The notes beneath the pieces were generated by a model. The model was given only the letters and a program-made list of their open reading frames with translations, had not been told where the DNA came from and made no database searches. The position numbers were made by a program, and so were the translations under genes. DNA of 13,423 nucleotides from an uncultured Prevotella sp. Lineage in GTDB: Bacteria > Bacteroidota > Bacteroidia > Bacteroidales > Bacteroidaceae. The DNA lies in contig ONQK01000163.1 in assembly GCA_900319895.1 (NCBI GenBank), positions 1 through 13,423 on the forward strand, read 5' to 3'. Positions 1 to 7,699 of this stretch are shown here, in pieces (positions within the stretch are counted from its first letter, which is position 1; every line of letters starts with the position of its first letter).

Positions 1-42
1 ATTTTTAAAGGTCAAGAGGCGGCGGATGCAAGGGATTTTTAA
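1..42 (+). CDS. possible 3' end of an upstream gene (partial, unidentified)
   Basis: The window opens inside what is probably the end of a gene on the plus strand. One frame stays open from base 1 and ends at TAA 40-42, giving 13 codons (IFKGQEAADARDF). A second frame is also open and ends at TGA 56-58, overlapping the ATGs of the next gene, so the true frame cannot be settled here. Either way the next gene starts within a few bases of the stop, which suggests one operon. The fragment is too short to identify. Confidence 0.3.
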   Translation: MFKGQEAADARDF

Positions 43-54
43 TTTAAGAACAAA

Positions 55-267
55 ATGATGGAGAATTACAGAAGACAACAGGGCGATGCCCCAAGAAGCG
101 ACAAGATGTTGAAAGTCAGAAACATACTCAACCTGATTTTCATGCTTTGCGTGGTTATCGGCATCATTATTTACTTTAATTCCGGACAGACGAAAAGCGC
201 TTACTTCTTTTTTGCAGCCATTGCCGTCAAGATGATTGAAATCACCATACGCTTGATCAAACGATGA
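55..267 (+). CDS. small two-helix membrane protein, hypothetical
   Basis: A 70-residue protein of unknown function. It has a polar, charged N-terminus (about residues 1-22), a hydrophobic helix at about 24-41, a short polar turn (NSGQTKS) and a second hydrophobic helix at about 48-67, ending in the basic tail IKR. Most likely it is an inner-membrane hairpin. There is no signal peptidase or lipobox motif. Two ATG codons lie in tandem (55 and 58), and either could be the start. Its TGA stop overlaps the ATG of the porin gene by four bases (ATGA, 264-267), so translation of the two is probably coupled. The pairing suggests a shared role in the envelope, but no function can be read from the sequence. 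That it is a real gene is supported by its tight fit between neighbours and its clean two-helix pattern. Confidence 0.75.
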   Translation: MMENYRRQQGDAPRSDKMLKVRNILNLIFMLCVVIGIIIYFNSGQTKSAYFFFAAIAVKMIEITIRLIKR

Positions 268-2579
268 AGAAGACGCTTGCCACGATATGCTTGCTGTATT
301 GTTGTACGGCAGCGATTTTCGCCCAGGACATCAACTTGATGGACGAGAGCGGCGCCATCAGGTCGGCGCATGACATGCAGGCGCAAAGAGACAGCCTGGA
401 AAACGGGAAGAAGAGGATTCCGCGCGGCCTGAGCGTCTGGACGATTGACAGGCAATTTGGCGACATCATCCCCGCCGAGCCCGACACACTCCAACACATG
501 TTCATGAATACGGTTTTCACCTCTGGACTTTACGGAGAGTATAATACGACCGGGAACCTGGGCGCGCCCCGCCTGAACCGGATTTTTATTGACCGCAACG
601 ACGAGGGTGAGTTTATTTTCACCCATCCCTACGACTATTTCCTCACTTCACCGAGCGATTTCCTGTTCACAAACACCCTGTCGCCCATCACGAACCTTAC
701 ATTCAACAGCTGCGGCAACAGGAGCAACGGCGAGGACCATTTGAAGGCGCTTTTTGCCGTTAACATCGGAAAGGAAATCGGCTTAGGATTCAAGTCCGAC
801 TACATTTACGGACGTGGGTATTATCAGGGCCAAAATACGTCCCACTTCAATTTCACCATCTATGGCTCCTACCTTGGAGAAAAGTACCAAGCCCATTTTC
901 TAGCATCCACCAATCATCAAAAAGTAGCCGAAAATGGTGGTATCACCGACGACAGGCTCATCACAAATAGTGAAATTTTCAATGAGCGGTATAGGGAAAA
1001 CGAAATCCCAACGATTCTTTCGAGGAACTGGAACAGGAATGACAACCGGCATGTCCTTTTCACCCACAGATACAGCCTCGGGTTCAACCGGAAAGTCCCC
1101 ATGAGCCAGGACGAGATCAAAGCCCGGCAATTTGCCATCGAGTCGAAGGCCCGACAAGAAGAAAATCGGAAAAAGGAGGAAGCGCGAAAAAAGATGAGCC
1201 AAAGCGGACAAACTTTTGACGAGGAGGAGTATAACCGCCAACAAGCCATCAGTGGCCGCCCCGACGACGCACGGATTGTAGAAGAGGCACCAGTTGACAC
1301 GACGGCGACCGTTGCTCAGCGCATTCAAGTCGACAGCCAACAAATGGCAGACAGCCTGACCATGGCGGCGGGTCAACAAAAACTCCAACAGGAAGAGTGG
1401 ATGAAAAACGAATACGTTCCCGTGACAAGTTTCATCCACACGCTGGACTTCAGCCATTATCGCCGCATTTACGTCGGCTACGAGAGCCCTGAAAATTATT
1501 ATGCCAACCAATATTATCTATTTGGCAATGACTCCATCAACGACCAGACCAAGCATTATTCCTTGAAGAACACGTTTGCCATCGCCTTGCTAGAAGGCTT
1601 CAACAAGTGGGCGAAAGCCGGCTTAAGGGTCTTTGCCACGCATGAATTCCGCCATTTCCTCTTGCCGGAGATGCCCCAAGGCTTTGTCTCCTACAATGAA
1701 CATGCCTTCAATTTAGGCGGAGAATTGAGCAAAAGCCAGGGGAAGTTCCTCAACTACAGCATTTTAGGAGACTTTGGCGTCTGGGGAGCCGACGCCGGGC
1801 AGATTTCACTTGAAGCCAATGCCGATTTATCTTTCAAACTTTTGGGCGACACTGTCACACTGGCCGCACAGGCCGCATTCCATCGACAGGCGCCACTGTT
1901 CTTCCACAGTCATTACCATTCAAAACACATTTGGTGGGACAACGACGAACTTGACAATATCATCCACAGCCGCATTCAAGGAGAATTGGAATGGCAAAAG
2001 ACACGGACAAGAATCATTGTGGCGGCAGACCAGATCAAGAATCATGTATATTTAGGGCAATCCTACACCATTACGCCGGACTTTCTGCGCACCGGCAATA
2101 ACGTAGCCGTGAGGCAAGCCAACAAGAACATTGGCATTTTCACCGCTGCCCTGCATCAAGACCTCACTTTGGGAATCGTCAACTGGGAAAACCGGCTGAC
2201 CTTTCAGAAGTCAACAGACAACGACGCCATCCCATTGCCTGCGCTCAACATTTATTCAAACTTGTATCTACGTTTCACCATTGCCAAGGTGTTGAAATGT
2301 GACCTGGGTGCCGACTTGCGATTTTTCACCAAATACTATGCGCCGGACTACAGTCCGGCTCTCGGTCAATTCACCGTCCAAGAAACAGGCGACCAACGGG
2401 TGAAGCTCGGCAATTATCCTTTTGTCAATGCTTATGCAAATTTCCAACTCAAACAAGCACGCTTCTTTGTGATGTTCAGCCATGTCAACAGCAGCGACGG
2501 AAATTATTTCCTCACGCCACATTATCCGACCAATCAAAGAGTGCTAAGATTTGGCATCAGCTGGAATTTCTTCAACTAA
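264..2579 (+). CDS. putative porin, outer-membrane beta-barrel protein
   Basis: A 771-residue protein resembling the Bacteroidetes 'putative porin' family. It has a clear Sec signal peptide (MKKTLATICL...TAAIFA, cleavage near residues 20-21). The mature part is rich in alternating aromatic and polar residues typical of beta-strands (for example FNFTIYGSYLGEKYQAHFLAS near 195-215) and ends in a strand closing with WNFFN. A terminal aromatic strand is usual for barrels inserted by the Bam complex. Residues about 281-380 are different: highly charged, K/R/E/Q-rich and low-complexity, probably a helical or disordered loop or plug outside the barrel wall. The start is fixed by the four-base overlap with the small membrane protein gene upstream. 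The 3' end overlaps menA on the other strand by eight bases. Transported solute is unknown. The family call rests on length, signal peptide and barrel pattern, not on a catalytic motif. Confidence 0.8.
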   Translation: MKKTLATICLLYCCTAAIFAQDINLMDESGAIRSAHDMQAQRDSLENGKKRIPRGLSVWTIDRQFGDIIPAEPDTLQHMFMNTVFTSGLYGEYNTTGNLGAPRLNRIFIDRNDEGEFIFTHPYDYFLTSPSDFLFTNTLSPITNLTFNSCGNRSNGEDHLKALFAVNIGKEIGLGFKSDYIYGRGYYQGQNTSHFNFTIYGSYLGEKYQAHFLASTNHQKVAENGGITDDRLITNSEIFNERYRENEIPTILSRNWNRNDNRHVLFTHRYSLGFNRKVPMSQDEIKARQFAIESKARQEENRKKEEARKKMSQSGQTFDEEEYNRQQAISGRPDDARIVEEAPVDTTATVAQRIQVDSQQMADSLTMAAGQQKLQQEEWMKNEYVPVTSFIHTLDFSHYRRIYVGYESPENYYANQYYLFGNDSINDQTKHYSLKNTFAIALLEGFNKWAKAGLRVFATHEFRHFLLPEMPQGFVSYNEHAFNLGGELSKSQGKFLNYSILGDFGVWGADAGQISLEANADLSFKLLGDTVTLAAQAAFHRQAPLFFHSHYHSKHIWWDNDELDNIIHSRIQGELEWQKTRTRIIVAADQIKNHVYLGQSYTITPDFLRTGNNVAVRQANKNIGIFTAALHQDLTLGIVNWENRLTFQKSTDNDAIPLPALNIYSNLYLRFTIAKVLKCDLGADLRFFTKYYAPDYSPALGQFTVQETGDQRVKLGNYPFVNAYANFQLKQARFFVMFSHVNSSDGNYFLTPHYPTNQRVLRFGISWNFFN

Positions 2580-3480
2580 GCAATACGGCAGAACAGACCA
2601 ACAGCCCATAAATCAAGATGTTACGAGCAGTTTCCGCCAAAATTCCGTTCAAGGCCCTGCCCTCCCCTATTCTCATCATTTTGCGGTGCGTTGCCCGATG
2701 AAATCCGAGATAGACAGCAGGAAGCAGGGCCGCCATCAGGTTATAGCGCGACAAAAAGACGAGATCCAAGACACAGGCCAACACGCCCACATGCCAATAA
2801 AGCTGTGCCGCGCGCCGTTTTCCCATCAAGACGACCAAAGTCCGCTTGCCGGCCCGCAAATCGTTGTCCACATCACGGTAGTTGTTCACTAGCAAAAGCG
2901 TATCGATAATCAACCCGCAGGCCAACGAAAGGGAAAAAACCGTCCAGCTCAACACATGATGCTGCACATAATAAGTCATGCAAACGGGCACAATACCGAA
3001 AAACACCAAAACCAGTACGTCGCCCATGCCCACATAGGAAAGTGTCGTGGTATAAAGGAAACAGAACACCACGCACGCCAGCCCCACTGCTATCATCAAC
3101 CATCCGCCATAATAGACCAAGGGCAGACCGATGAGACACGCCAGAAAAGTGGTCAATAAAATGGCACGCTTCATCTTCTTGACACCAATCCAGCCTTGTG
3201 CACAAGCGCGCGGGGGACCCAGCCGCGTCTCATCGTCATTTCCGCGTATGTGGTCAAAATAATCGTTGACGAAATTGGCATCCACCTGCATTACCAAGGC
3301 GAACAACAGGCATAAAAGGGCCGGCAATGCGCGAAAAGGAGAAAAGCTCCAGCTATCCCCATACGCCAGTGACAACCCAATCATCACGGGGACAGCCGCG
3401 CCCGTCAACGTTTTAGGCCGTGCGGCCAGTAGCCACGCCCGCAGGCTGTCGGGCTCGACGCTTAAATGATTTTCTTTCAT
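2572..3480 (-). CDS. menA: 1,4-dihydroxy-2-naphthoate polyprenyltransferase (MenA)
   Basis: UbiA-superfamily integral membrane prenyltransferase. MenA attaches the polyprenyl chain to 1,4-dihydroxy-2-naphthoate, giving demethylmenaquinone for anaerobic respiration. Numbered from the start chosen here (302 residues), both Asp-rich diphosphate/Mg-binding motifs are present: NDYFD at 72-76 and RDVDND at 202-207. The N-terminal LLAARPKTL segment is typical of the family, and about eight hydrophobic helices follow. The frame stays open to an ATG at 3507 (nine residues more, MYLCNKNTE), but that ATG lies upstream of a perfect -7 promoter box at 3497-3504, so the ATG at 3480 is the better start. The gene stands alone: convergent with the porin, and separated from the downstream-placed SusCD operon by that operon's terminator. 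It is not clustered with other men genes here. UbiA relatives with other acceptors are the alternative, but length and context favour MenA. Confidence 0.88.
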   Translation of the reverse strand: MKENHLSVEPDSLRAWLLAARPKTLTGAAVPVMIGLSLAYGDSWSFSPFRALPALLCLLFALVMQVDANFVNDYFDHIRGNDDETRLGPPRACAQGWIGVKKMKRAILLTTFLACLIGLPLVYYGGWLMIAVGLACVVFCFLYTTTLSYVGMGDVLVLVFFGIVPVCMTYYVQHHVLSWTVFSLSLACGLIIDTLLLVNNYRDVDNDLRAGKRTLVVLMGKRRAAQLYWHVGVLACVLDLVFLSRYNLMAALLPAVYLGFHRATHRKMMRIGEGRALNGILAETARNILIYGLLVCSAVLLS

Positions 3481-3496
3481 TTCCGTATTTTTGTTG

Positions 3497-3504
3497 CAAA
3501 GATA
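3497..3504 (-). promoter_or_regulatory. -7 promoter box of menA
   Basis: On the minus strand this reads TATCTTTG, an exact match to the Bacteroidetes -7 consensus TAnnTTTG. It lies 16 bases before the ATG at 3480. A T-rich run (CTTTTTC) sits about where a -33 TTTG box is expected, but is not a perfect match. Because the box lies inside the longer reading frame, it argues for the internal start of menA. Confidence 0.55.
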
Positions 3505-3600
3505 CACAATTCATCATGAAAAAGTCATTTGTCTACTTCAAAAATACAGAAAACCAGGGGAAAATAGGCATCAAGCCATGTTCTTGAGTTGCGGCACTAG

Positions 3601-3635
3601 AAAAAGGCATTCGCTTTTCCAAGCGAATGCCTTTT
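3601..3635 (-). terminator. intrinsic terminator of the susCD operon
   Basis: A perfect 15-bp inverted repeat: AAAAGGCATTCGCTT at 3602-3616 pairs with AAGCGAATGCCTTTT at 3621-3635 around a four-base loop. Read on the minus strand the loop is GGAA, a GNRA-type stable tetraloop, and the stem is followed by a run of five T (3605-3601). It begins 25 bases after the stop of the last lipoprotein gene, so it is placed to end the operon. The plus-strand reading also ends in TTTT, so it could work both ways, although no plus-strand gene reaches it. Confidence 0.9.
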
Positions 3636-3660
3636 CCCTTAAACAAAAAGACTTACATCG

Positions 3661-5043
3661 TCATTCTTGTCCGAAAGGATAGTTCTTGCTCTGCAAAGAA
3701 AGTGTGAACTCTTCTCCGTCGGCATTGGTCATCTTGATGTATGACGGATTCTTCAAGTTATCCGTTTCCAAGGTGTAGGTCTGGCTCTTTCCCAACTTGT
3801 CATCATCCAAGTCTTCGGCTGAGAGTGCCAATGGTTTGCCGCTGGTTGCATCATATTTCAACTTGGTGAACATCCTGATACAAGGCGCGAGCCACTCGCC
3901 GCAATACCTCAAATAATAAGCGCCGTTAAAACCTTCTTTCTCGCTCACACGAGTGAACTCTATCTGCTCTTTGCCTATCAGTTTATATTCAATGATATAA
4001 TGATGGAGATAACCATTGAAAATGCTCAGGCCAAAGGTGTTGGACCTCGAATAGGTTCCGAAGTAGGCATATTGTATGGCAGTTGTTTGGTCAACCTCCT
4101 CCTTGCACTCGTATGAATACTCTTTCCATATTGCGGCATTGGCAGCGCTCATGCCTTCACCGTCCAGGAACCACACGCTCTTGACCAATTGCTTGTTCAA
4201 GTCTTCTGCCAAACAATGCAGTACGACATTGGCATCCGATGCTTCCTGATATTGCTGTGCATTGGGCGAGTAGACGAACTTCTCAATCTTTCTGTCCTTT
4301 ATCGTAATCGGGCGATAGAGCTGATAGCCTTCCGGAGTAACGATATAAGGAGCCCTGACAGTCTGCGGCACGCCTTTTTCGTCAACTACCGTAAAGGAAA
4401 TCATACGATAGGGGGAGTTTGGCACAGCCTGTATCGTATCCTTACCGTCAATGACCAGCGCCAAGTTCGCCGCAATCATGTCTTTCTCAATGGCTTGGAT
4501 TTGATTTAAGTATGTGTCAACGTCTGTTCCTGCAGGCATGGGAACCATCACTATGGTAGCATTGGTTTTCTTGCCCGACAAGACGATGCGCTCTGGCGTT
4601 GCGCTCATGATGCGGAACTCCAGGTCTCCGCCAAAGCCAGCGCCATTAGTCCCGATATTATCGGGGTTGACGGGGTCTGAGAAATAATGGAGTACGTTGT
4701 TGTATTCATCGAACGAGAGGATTACACCCGCACTCTGCTCCATTTTGTAATGGCTGGTTGCTTGGGTGTAGACACCACCATTTTTGATTCTCTCCGTTGC
4801 TGCCGTCACCGTATTGTCACGGTTGAATTTCAACCATAGGTTATATCCGCCATAGCTCACCGAGCCATAGTAATACATGAGCCACCCGTTAGGTGCAGAC
4901 TGCAGGATTTCATTGCTTTGCCTTGCTGCCTCAGTGTAACGCTCTGATGCAGACTTGTCGAAAAGGTCTTCAACCTCGTTCGTGCACGATGTATATACGA
5001 GACCAAGCGTACATAGCATCAATATACTTACTATTTTTTTCAT
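3661..5043 (-). CDS. DUF4302-type SusCD-associated surface lipoprotein
   Basis: A 460-residue lipoprotein, last gene of the SusC/SusD operon. The N-terminus is a short basic segment, a hydrophobic stretch and a lipobox ending YTSC, so Cys20 should be lipidated. The following TNEVED is acidic, as in the export signals that send Bacteroidetes lipoproteins to the cell surface. The segment after it (ARQSNEIL, then PNGWLMYYYG at 51-60) matches my recollection of DUF4302 family proteins, which accompany SusCD pairs and a zinc metallohydrolase lipoprotein. No catalytic motif is visible. The rest looks beta-rich and suggests a binding protein. It starts 18 bases after the stop of the metallohydrolase gene. 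The upstream bases are A/T-rich without a Shine-Dalgarno site, as usual in this phylum. A role as accessory ligand-capture lipoprotein on the SusCD complex is inferred from context only. Confidence 0.78.
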   Translation of the reverse strand: MKKIVSILMLCTLGLVYTSCTNEVEDLFDKSASERYTEAARQSNEILQSAPNGWLMYYYGSVSYGGYNLWLKFNRDNTVTAATERIKNGGVYTQATSHYKMEQSAGVILSFDEYNNVLHYFSDPVNPDNIGTNGAGFGGDLEFRIMSATPERIVLSGKKTNATIVMVPMPAGTDVDTYLNQIQAIEKDMIAANLALVIDGKDTIQAVPNSPYRMISFTVVDEKGVPQTVRAPYIVTPEGYQLYRPITIKDRKIEKFVYSPNAQQYQEASDANVVLHCLAEDLNKQLVKSVWFLDGEGMSAANAAIWKEYSYECKEEVDQTTAIQYAYFGTYSRSNTFGLSIFNGYLHHYIIEYKLIGKEQIEFTRVSEKEGFNGAYYLRYCGEWLAPCIRMFTKLKYDATSGKPLALSAEDLDDDKLGKSQTYTLETDNLKNPSYIKMTNADGEEFTLSLQSKNYPFGQE

Positions 5044-5061
5044 ATTATTGTCTTATTACAA

Positions 5062-6042
5062 TTATTTTTGAGGAAGATTGCGCAAATCCAGCGTTGAAAC
5101 TTCTGAGGAACGACGCAGGACGATTTTACGGAGCTTGTCCATGTCTATTTTCCAAGTGCCCTCAAAGTACTCTTTCACTAATTTCAGCTTTTGCTGCATG
5201 TCTGCCTTGGCTGTCTTGCTACGCTTTTCCCACCAATCTTCTTTTTCATTATCGGTGTTGTTGACCAATTCGTCGGCGCGTTTTTCCAAAGCCTCCCATG
5301 CGCTGGCCTCCTTGGTGACATAGGTGGAATAGATTTCGGCGAAATCCTCGTTGTATTCAGAAGAGGCATAAGGCGTTACGAAGCCGAACGCCGGCGCGAT
5401 GTTGTCTTTTACGTTCACCCAGTCGCCCGACCTGAAGTTTTCAACCGAAACAGTCCTGAACTCCTCTGGATAATTGGCTTTTTGGGTGAGGATATGGCAG
5501 AATTCATGGTGCAAGGTGTGGAAGAAATAGTAATTCAGGTCTATCGGGTCTGTTCCACGCACACCATAGGGATTGGTCACATCAATATACAGGTTGTCAA
5601 TGTCCAACGAGTTCACGCCGAACATAGTGATTTTCAGACCACCTTCTGCCGTTCCCAATGTCTCTGTGCCGTCTGTCTTGTACTGTTTTGAGCCCACTAG
5701 CTGGAAGACACGGGGAGCATAGGTCTTGATGAAGGTCGGGTCGCCATTCATCAATTCCACATAGGCGTCTACCCAGATATGCTTCAGCAATATAGCCATT
5801 GCCTTTACTTTTTCAGGGGTGGGCGGCACCACGTTGTAGGAGTTGTTGGTCTCGTTATCCTTATAACGATAGATAAAGCTGATGTTATAGGGTATTGTAT
5901 ATTTTTCTAATATCCATTGCTCAAATTCATTACGCTGCCGTTGAGTTGTATCAAAAATACTTTCACCGCTTGGCGCATCGTCGCTACATGACCAAAATGT
6001 CAATGCGACCAGGAACAGCATTAAAATTCTTAAATGTTTCAT
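5062..6042 (-). CDS. substrate import-associated zinc metallohydrolase lipoprotein
   Basis: A 326-residue lipoprotein with a zinc-protease signature. The signal peptide ends in a lipobox with Cys19 (FWSC), followed by SDD, which resembles the Bacteroidetes surface-export signal. The motif HEFCH at 179-183 is a HExxH zinc site: His179 and His183 as ligands, Glu180 as the catalytic base. A downstream NEDFAE (231-236) offers the likely third ligand (Glu232, Asp233 or Glu236). Overall it fits the family of lipoproteins with HExxH found beside TonB-dependent SusC/SusD pairs, related to putative zinc-binding metallopeptidases. Length is near the roughly 300 residues I recall for that family. The gene follows susD by 35 bases and precedes the DUF4302 gene by 18, so it is co-transcribed. 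It probably trims or cleaves a ligand at the cell surface before import. Peptidase activity is inferred from the motif, and the substrate is unknown. Confidence 0.85.
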   Translation of the reverse strand: MKHLRILMLFLVALTFWSCSDDAPSGESIFDTTQRQRNEFEQWILEKYTIPYNISFIYRYKDNETNNSYNVVPPTPEKVKAMAILLKHIWVDAYVELMNGDPTFIKTYAPRVFQLVGSKQYKTDGTETLGTAEGGLKITMFGVNSLDIDNLYIDVTNPYGVRGTDPIDLNYYFFHTLHHEFCHILTQKANYPEEFRTVSVENFRSGDWVNVKDNIAPAFGFVTPYASSEYNEDFAEIYSTYVTKEASAWEALEKRADELVNNTDNEKEDWWEKRSKTAKADMQQKLKLVKEYFEGTWKIDMDKLRKIVLRRSSEVSTLDLRNLPQK

Positions 6043-6077
6043 ATTCTTTTGTTTTTTAAATATTCAGTTTATTATTT

Positions 6078-7673
6078 TCAGCGAGGATTTGCCGCAACAC
6101 CTGCATTCACGACAGCTGTCGGAATCTGGATGGCACCACGCAAGTCGCCTGGTACAAAGACTTCCGGGTCGCCTTCCTTTGGCCTGGGGTTGTTTGAATG
6201 AGGATGGCTGTAAGTAATGCCATAGCGCTTGATGTCATTAAAGCGCAGACCTGTATGGAGGGTCTCAATGCGGCGCATGTGCAAAATCAAGTTGACAATA
6301 CTCTCTTGAATAGAGCCATCCGCATCGATGGTAAAGCCCTGCGGGGTCAGCTTTTTACGGGTAGAGCGTTGCAAGTCGCCTTCTGGAATTGTCTCCGCAT
6401 ACCCCAAACTTTCCATGAATTTAACAATGCTACTTCCCGATAATATAGGATAATAGCGACTGGCTGTATTACAAGTTGTTGACAACCAGTACTGCATGTC
6501 TTTAATTGCATTTATAGAGTCATTTTTCAAAGCATAGGCCTCTGCACGAACCAGCAGGGTCTCCCCAGAGGTGAACGGAACCTCTACGATATGTGGGTAT
6601 CCTGTTCTTCCCACCTTGTCGACGTATTCAAAGAACTCTGTTATACGTGGGAAACGCGCCTGGGTAGTAGAGCCGTATTGCTTGGCAGACAAGAGCAAGG
6701 CCGTATTGCTTGTACCGGATCCCCAGATGCTTTTGGCATTTAATGTTTCATAGCCTGAAATCACATTATAGCTATGTGCATAGCGGCTATAGGGACTGGT
6801 ATAGAGCGAACGTCCATAGATGGAGTATGCCGTCTGCAACATGAAGTTGGATGCTTCTCCGGATTTGACGAACTCGTTGGCCAAGTCAACTGCGCCTAAT
6901 GAGGAATACTGACTCCATTTACGCAAGACCGGTGTCGGGTCGCTACCGATGGCTTTTGTCGCATACTCGATAGCCTTGTCAAAGTTCAGGTAAAACAGGT
7001 TGAAACGTGCGGCAAATGCGTAAGCTGCCCTGTAATTAAAGTGAAATTTGGGTTGTGTCATGTGCGTTTCTGAAAGTATCGGAAGCGCAGCTTCAATATC
7101 CTCATTGATATTGTTATAAAGTTCCGCCAAAGTTCCACGTTCAAAATATTCGACTCCGGCTACTTTAGGATAAGGCAAGCCTAAATATTCTGGATGGCTT
7201 GGGTTATACGCCATGCAGAAGACGTTAGCCAGGCGGAACATCGCCCAGGCGCGGCACAGCAGGGCTTCTGCGCGAAGGCCATTCACCTGCTCCAGGCTTG
7301 CACCTTCCGCCAAGAACTGGTCGATGGCCTCCAAGGCGATGTTGGCTGCTGCGACGGCACTATAATTGTCACTCCATAAAGAACGGGGATCATCATTGCC
7401 TTCGCTGGTTACATCTTTCCACATGTACACTTGCTCTTGGTTAGGCTGTGTATCGTAGGAGATGCCATTAAAAGTAACGTTGTCTGAAGCATATTCGTGC
7501 ACAAAAGCATTAGAGTGTGTGCCATAGGCGGACGACAGGAACTTGGCAACTTTGTCCAAGCTGTTCAACTCTGCGCGGTCATCAGGAAGCCTGTCCAGGA
7601 AATCATTACATGAGGTCAGAGCCAGACAGATTCCTGCTAGAAATAATATTAATTTATTGCTCTTCATTTTCAT
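6078..7673 (-). CDS. SusD/RagB family nutrient-binding outer-membrane lipoprotein
   Basis: A 531-residue SusD-like protein, which forms the lid of a SusC transporter and captures ligand at the cell surface. The lipobox LTSC puts the lipidated cysteine at residue 22, followed by the classic mature start NDFLDRLPDD. Residues about 133-152 (LRAEALLCRAWAMFRLANVF) are the alpha-helical TPR-like signature seen in nearly all SusD proteins. Residues about 467-485 (RRIETLHTGLRFNDIKRYG) match the conserved C-terminal element usually seen as ERRxEL...GxRxxDLKRWG, here slightly diverged. The end, IPTAVVNAGVAANPR, is like the usual 'IP...N' close. It starts 26 bases after the susC stop. An alternative start lies two codons in (ATG at 7667). 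Ligand cannot be read from the sequence. The absence of carbohydrate enzymes nearby argues against a standard glycan role. Confidence 0.95.
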   Translation of the reverse strand: MKMKSNKLILFLAGICLALTSCNDFLDRLPDDRAELNSLDKVAKFLSSAYGTHSNAFVHEYASDNVTFNGISYDTQPNQEQVYMWKDVTSEGNDDPRSLWSDNYSAVAAANIALEAIDQFLAEGASLEQVNGLRAEALLCRAWAMFRLANVFCMAYNPSHPEYLGLPYPKVAGVEYFERGTLAELYNNINEDIEAALPILSETHMTQPKFHFNYRAAYAFAARFNLFYLNFDKAIEYATKAIGSDPTPVLRKWSQYSSLGAVDLANEFVKSGEASNFMLQTAYSIYGRSLYTSPYSRYAHSYNVISGYETLNAKSIWGSGTSNTALLLSAKQYGSTTQARFPRITEFFEYVDKVGRTGYPHIVEVPFTSGETLLVRAEAYALKNDSINAIKDMQYWLSTTCNTASRYYPILSGSSIVKFMESLGYAETIPEGDLQRSTRKKLTPQGFTIDADGSIQESIVNLILHMRRIETLHTGLRFNDIKRYGITYSHPHSNNPRPKEGDPEVFVPGDLRGAIQIPTAVVNAGVAANPR

Positions 7674-7699
7674 TTCTTTTTATCAAATTAATAAAATAA

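Noticed and set aside
900..1511. 203-codon minus-strand frame inside the porin gene
   Set aside because: Antisense to a well-supported signal-peptide-bearing barrel protein. The apparent hydrophobic stretches come from the reverse complement of charged codons.
3508..3600. Possible small RNA or riboswitch between menA and the SusCD terminator
   Set aside because: No conserved fold or motif is visible, and the stretch is mostly A/T-rich leader upstream of menA.
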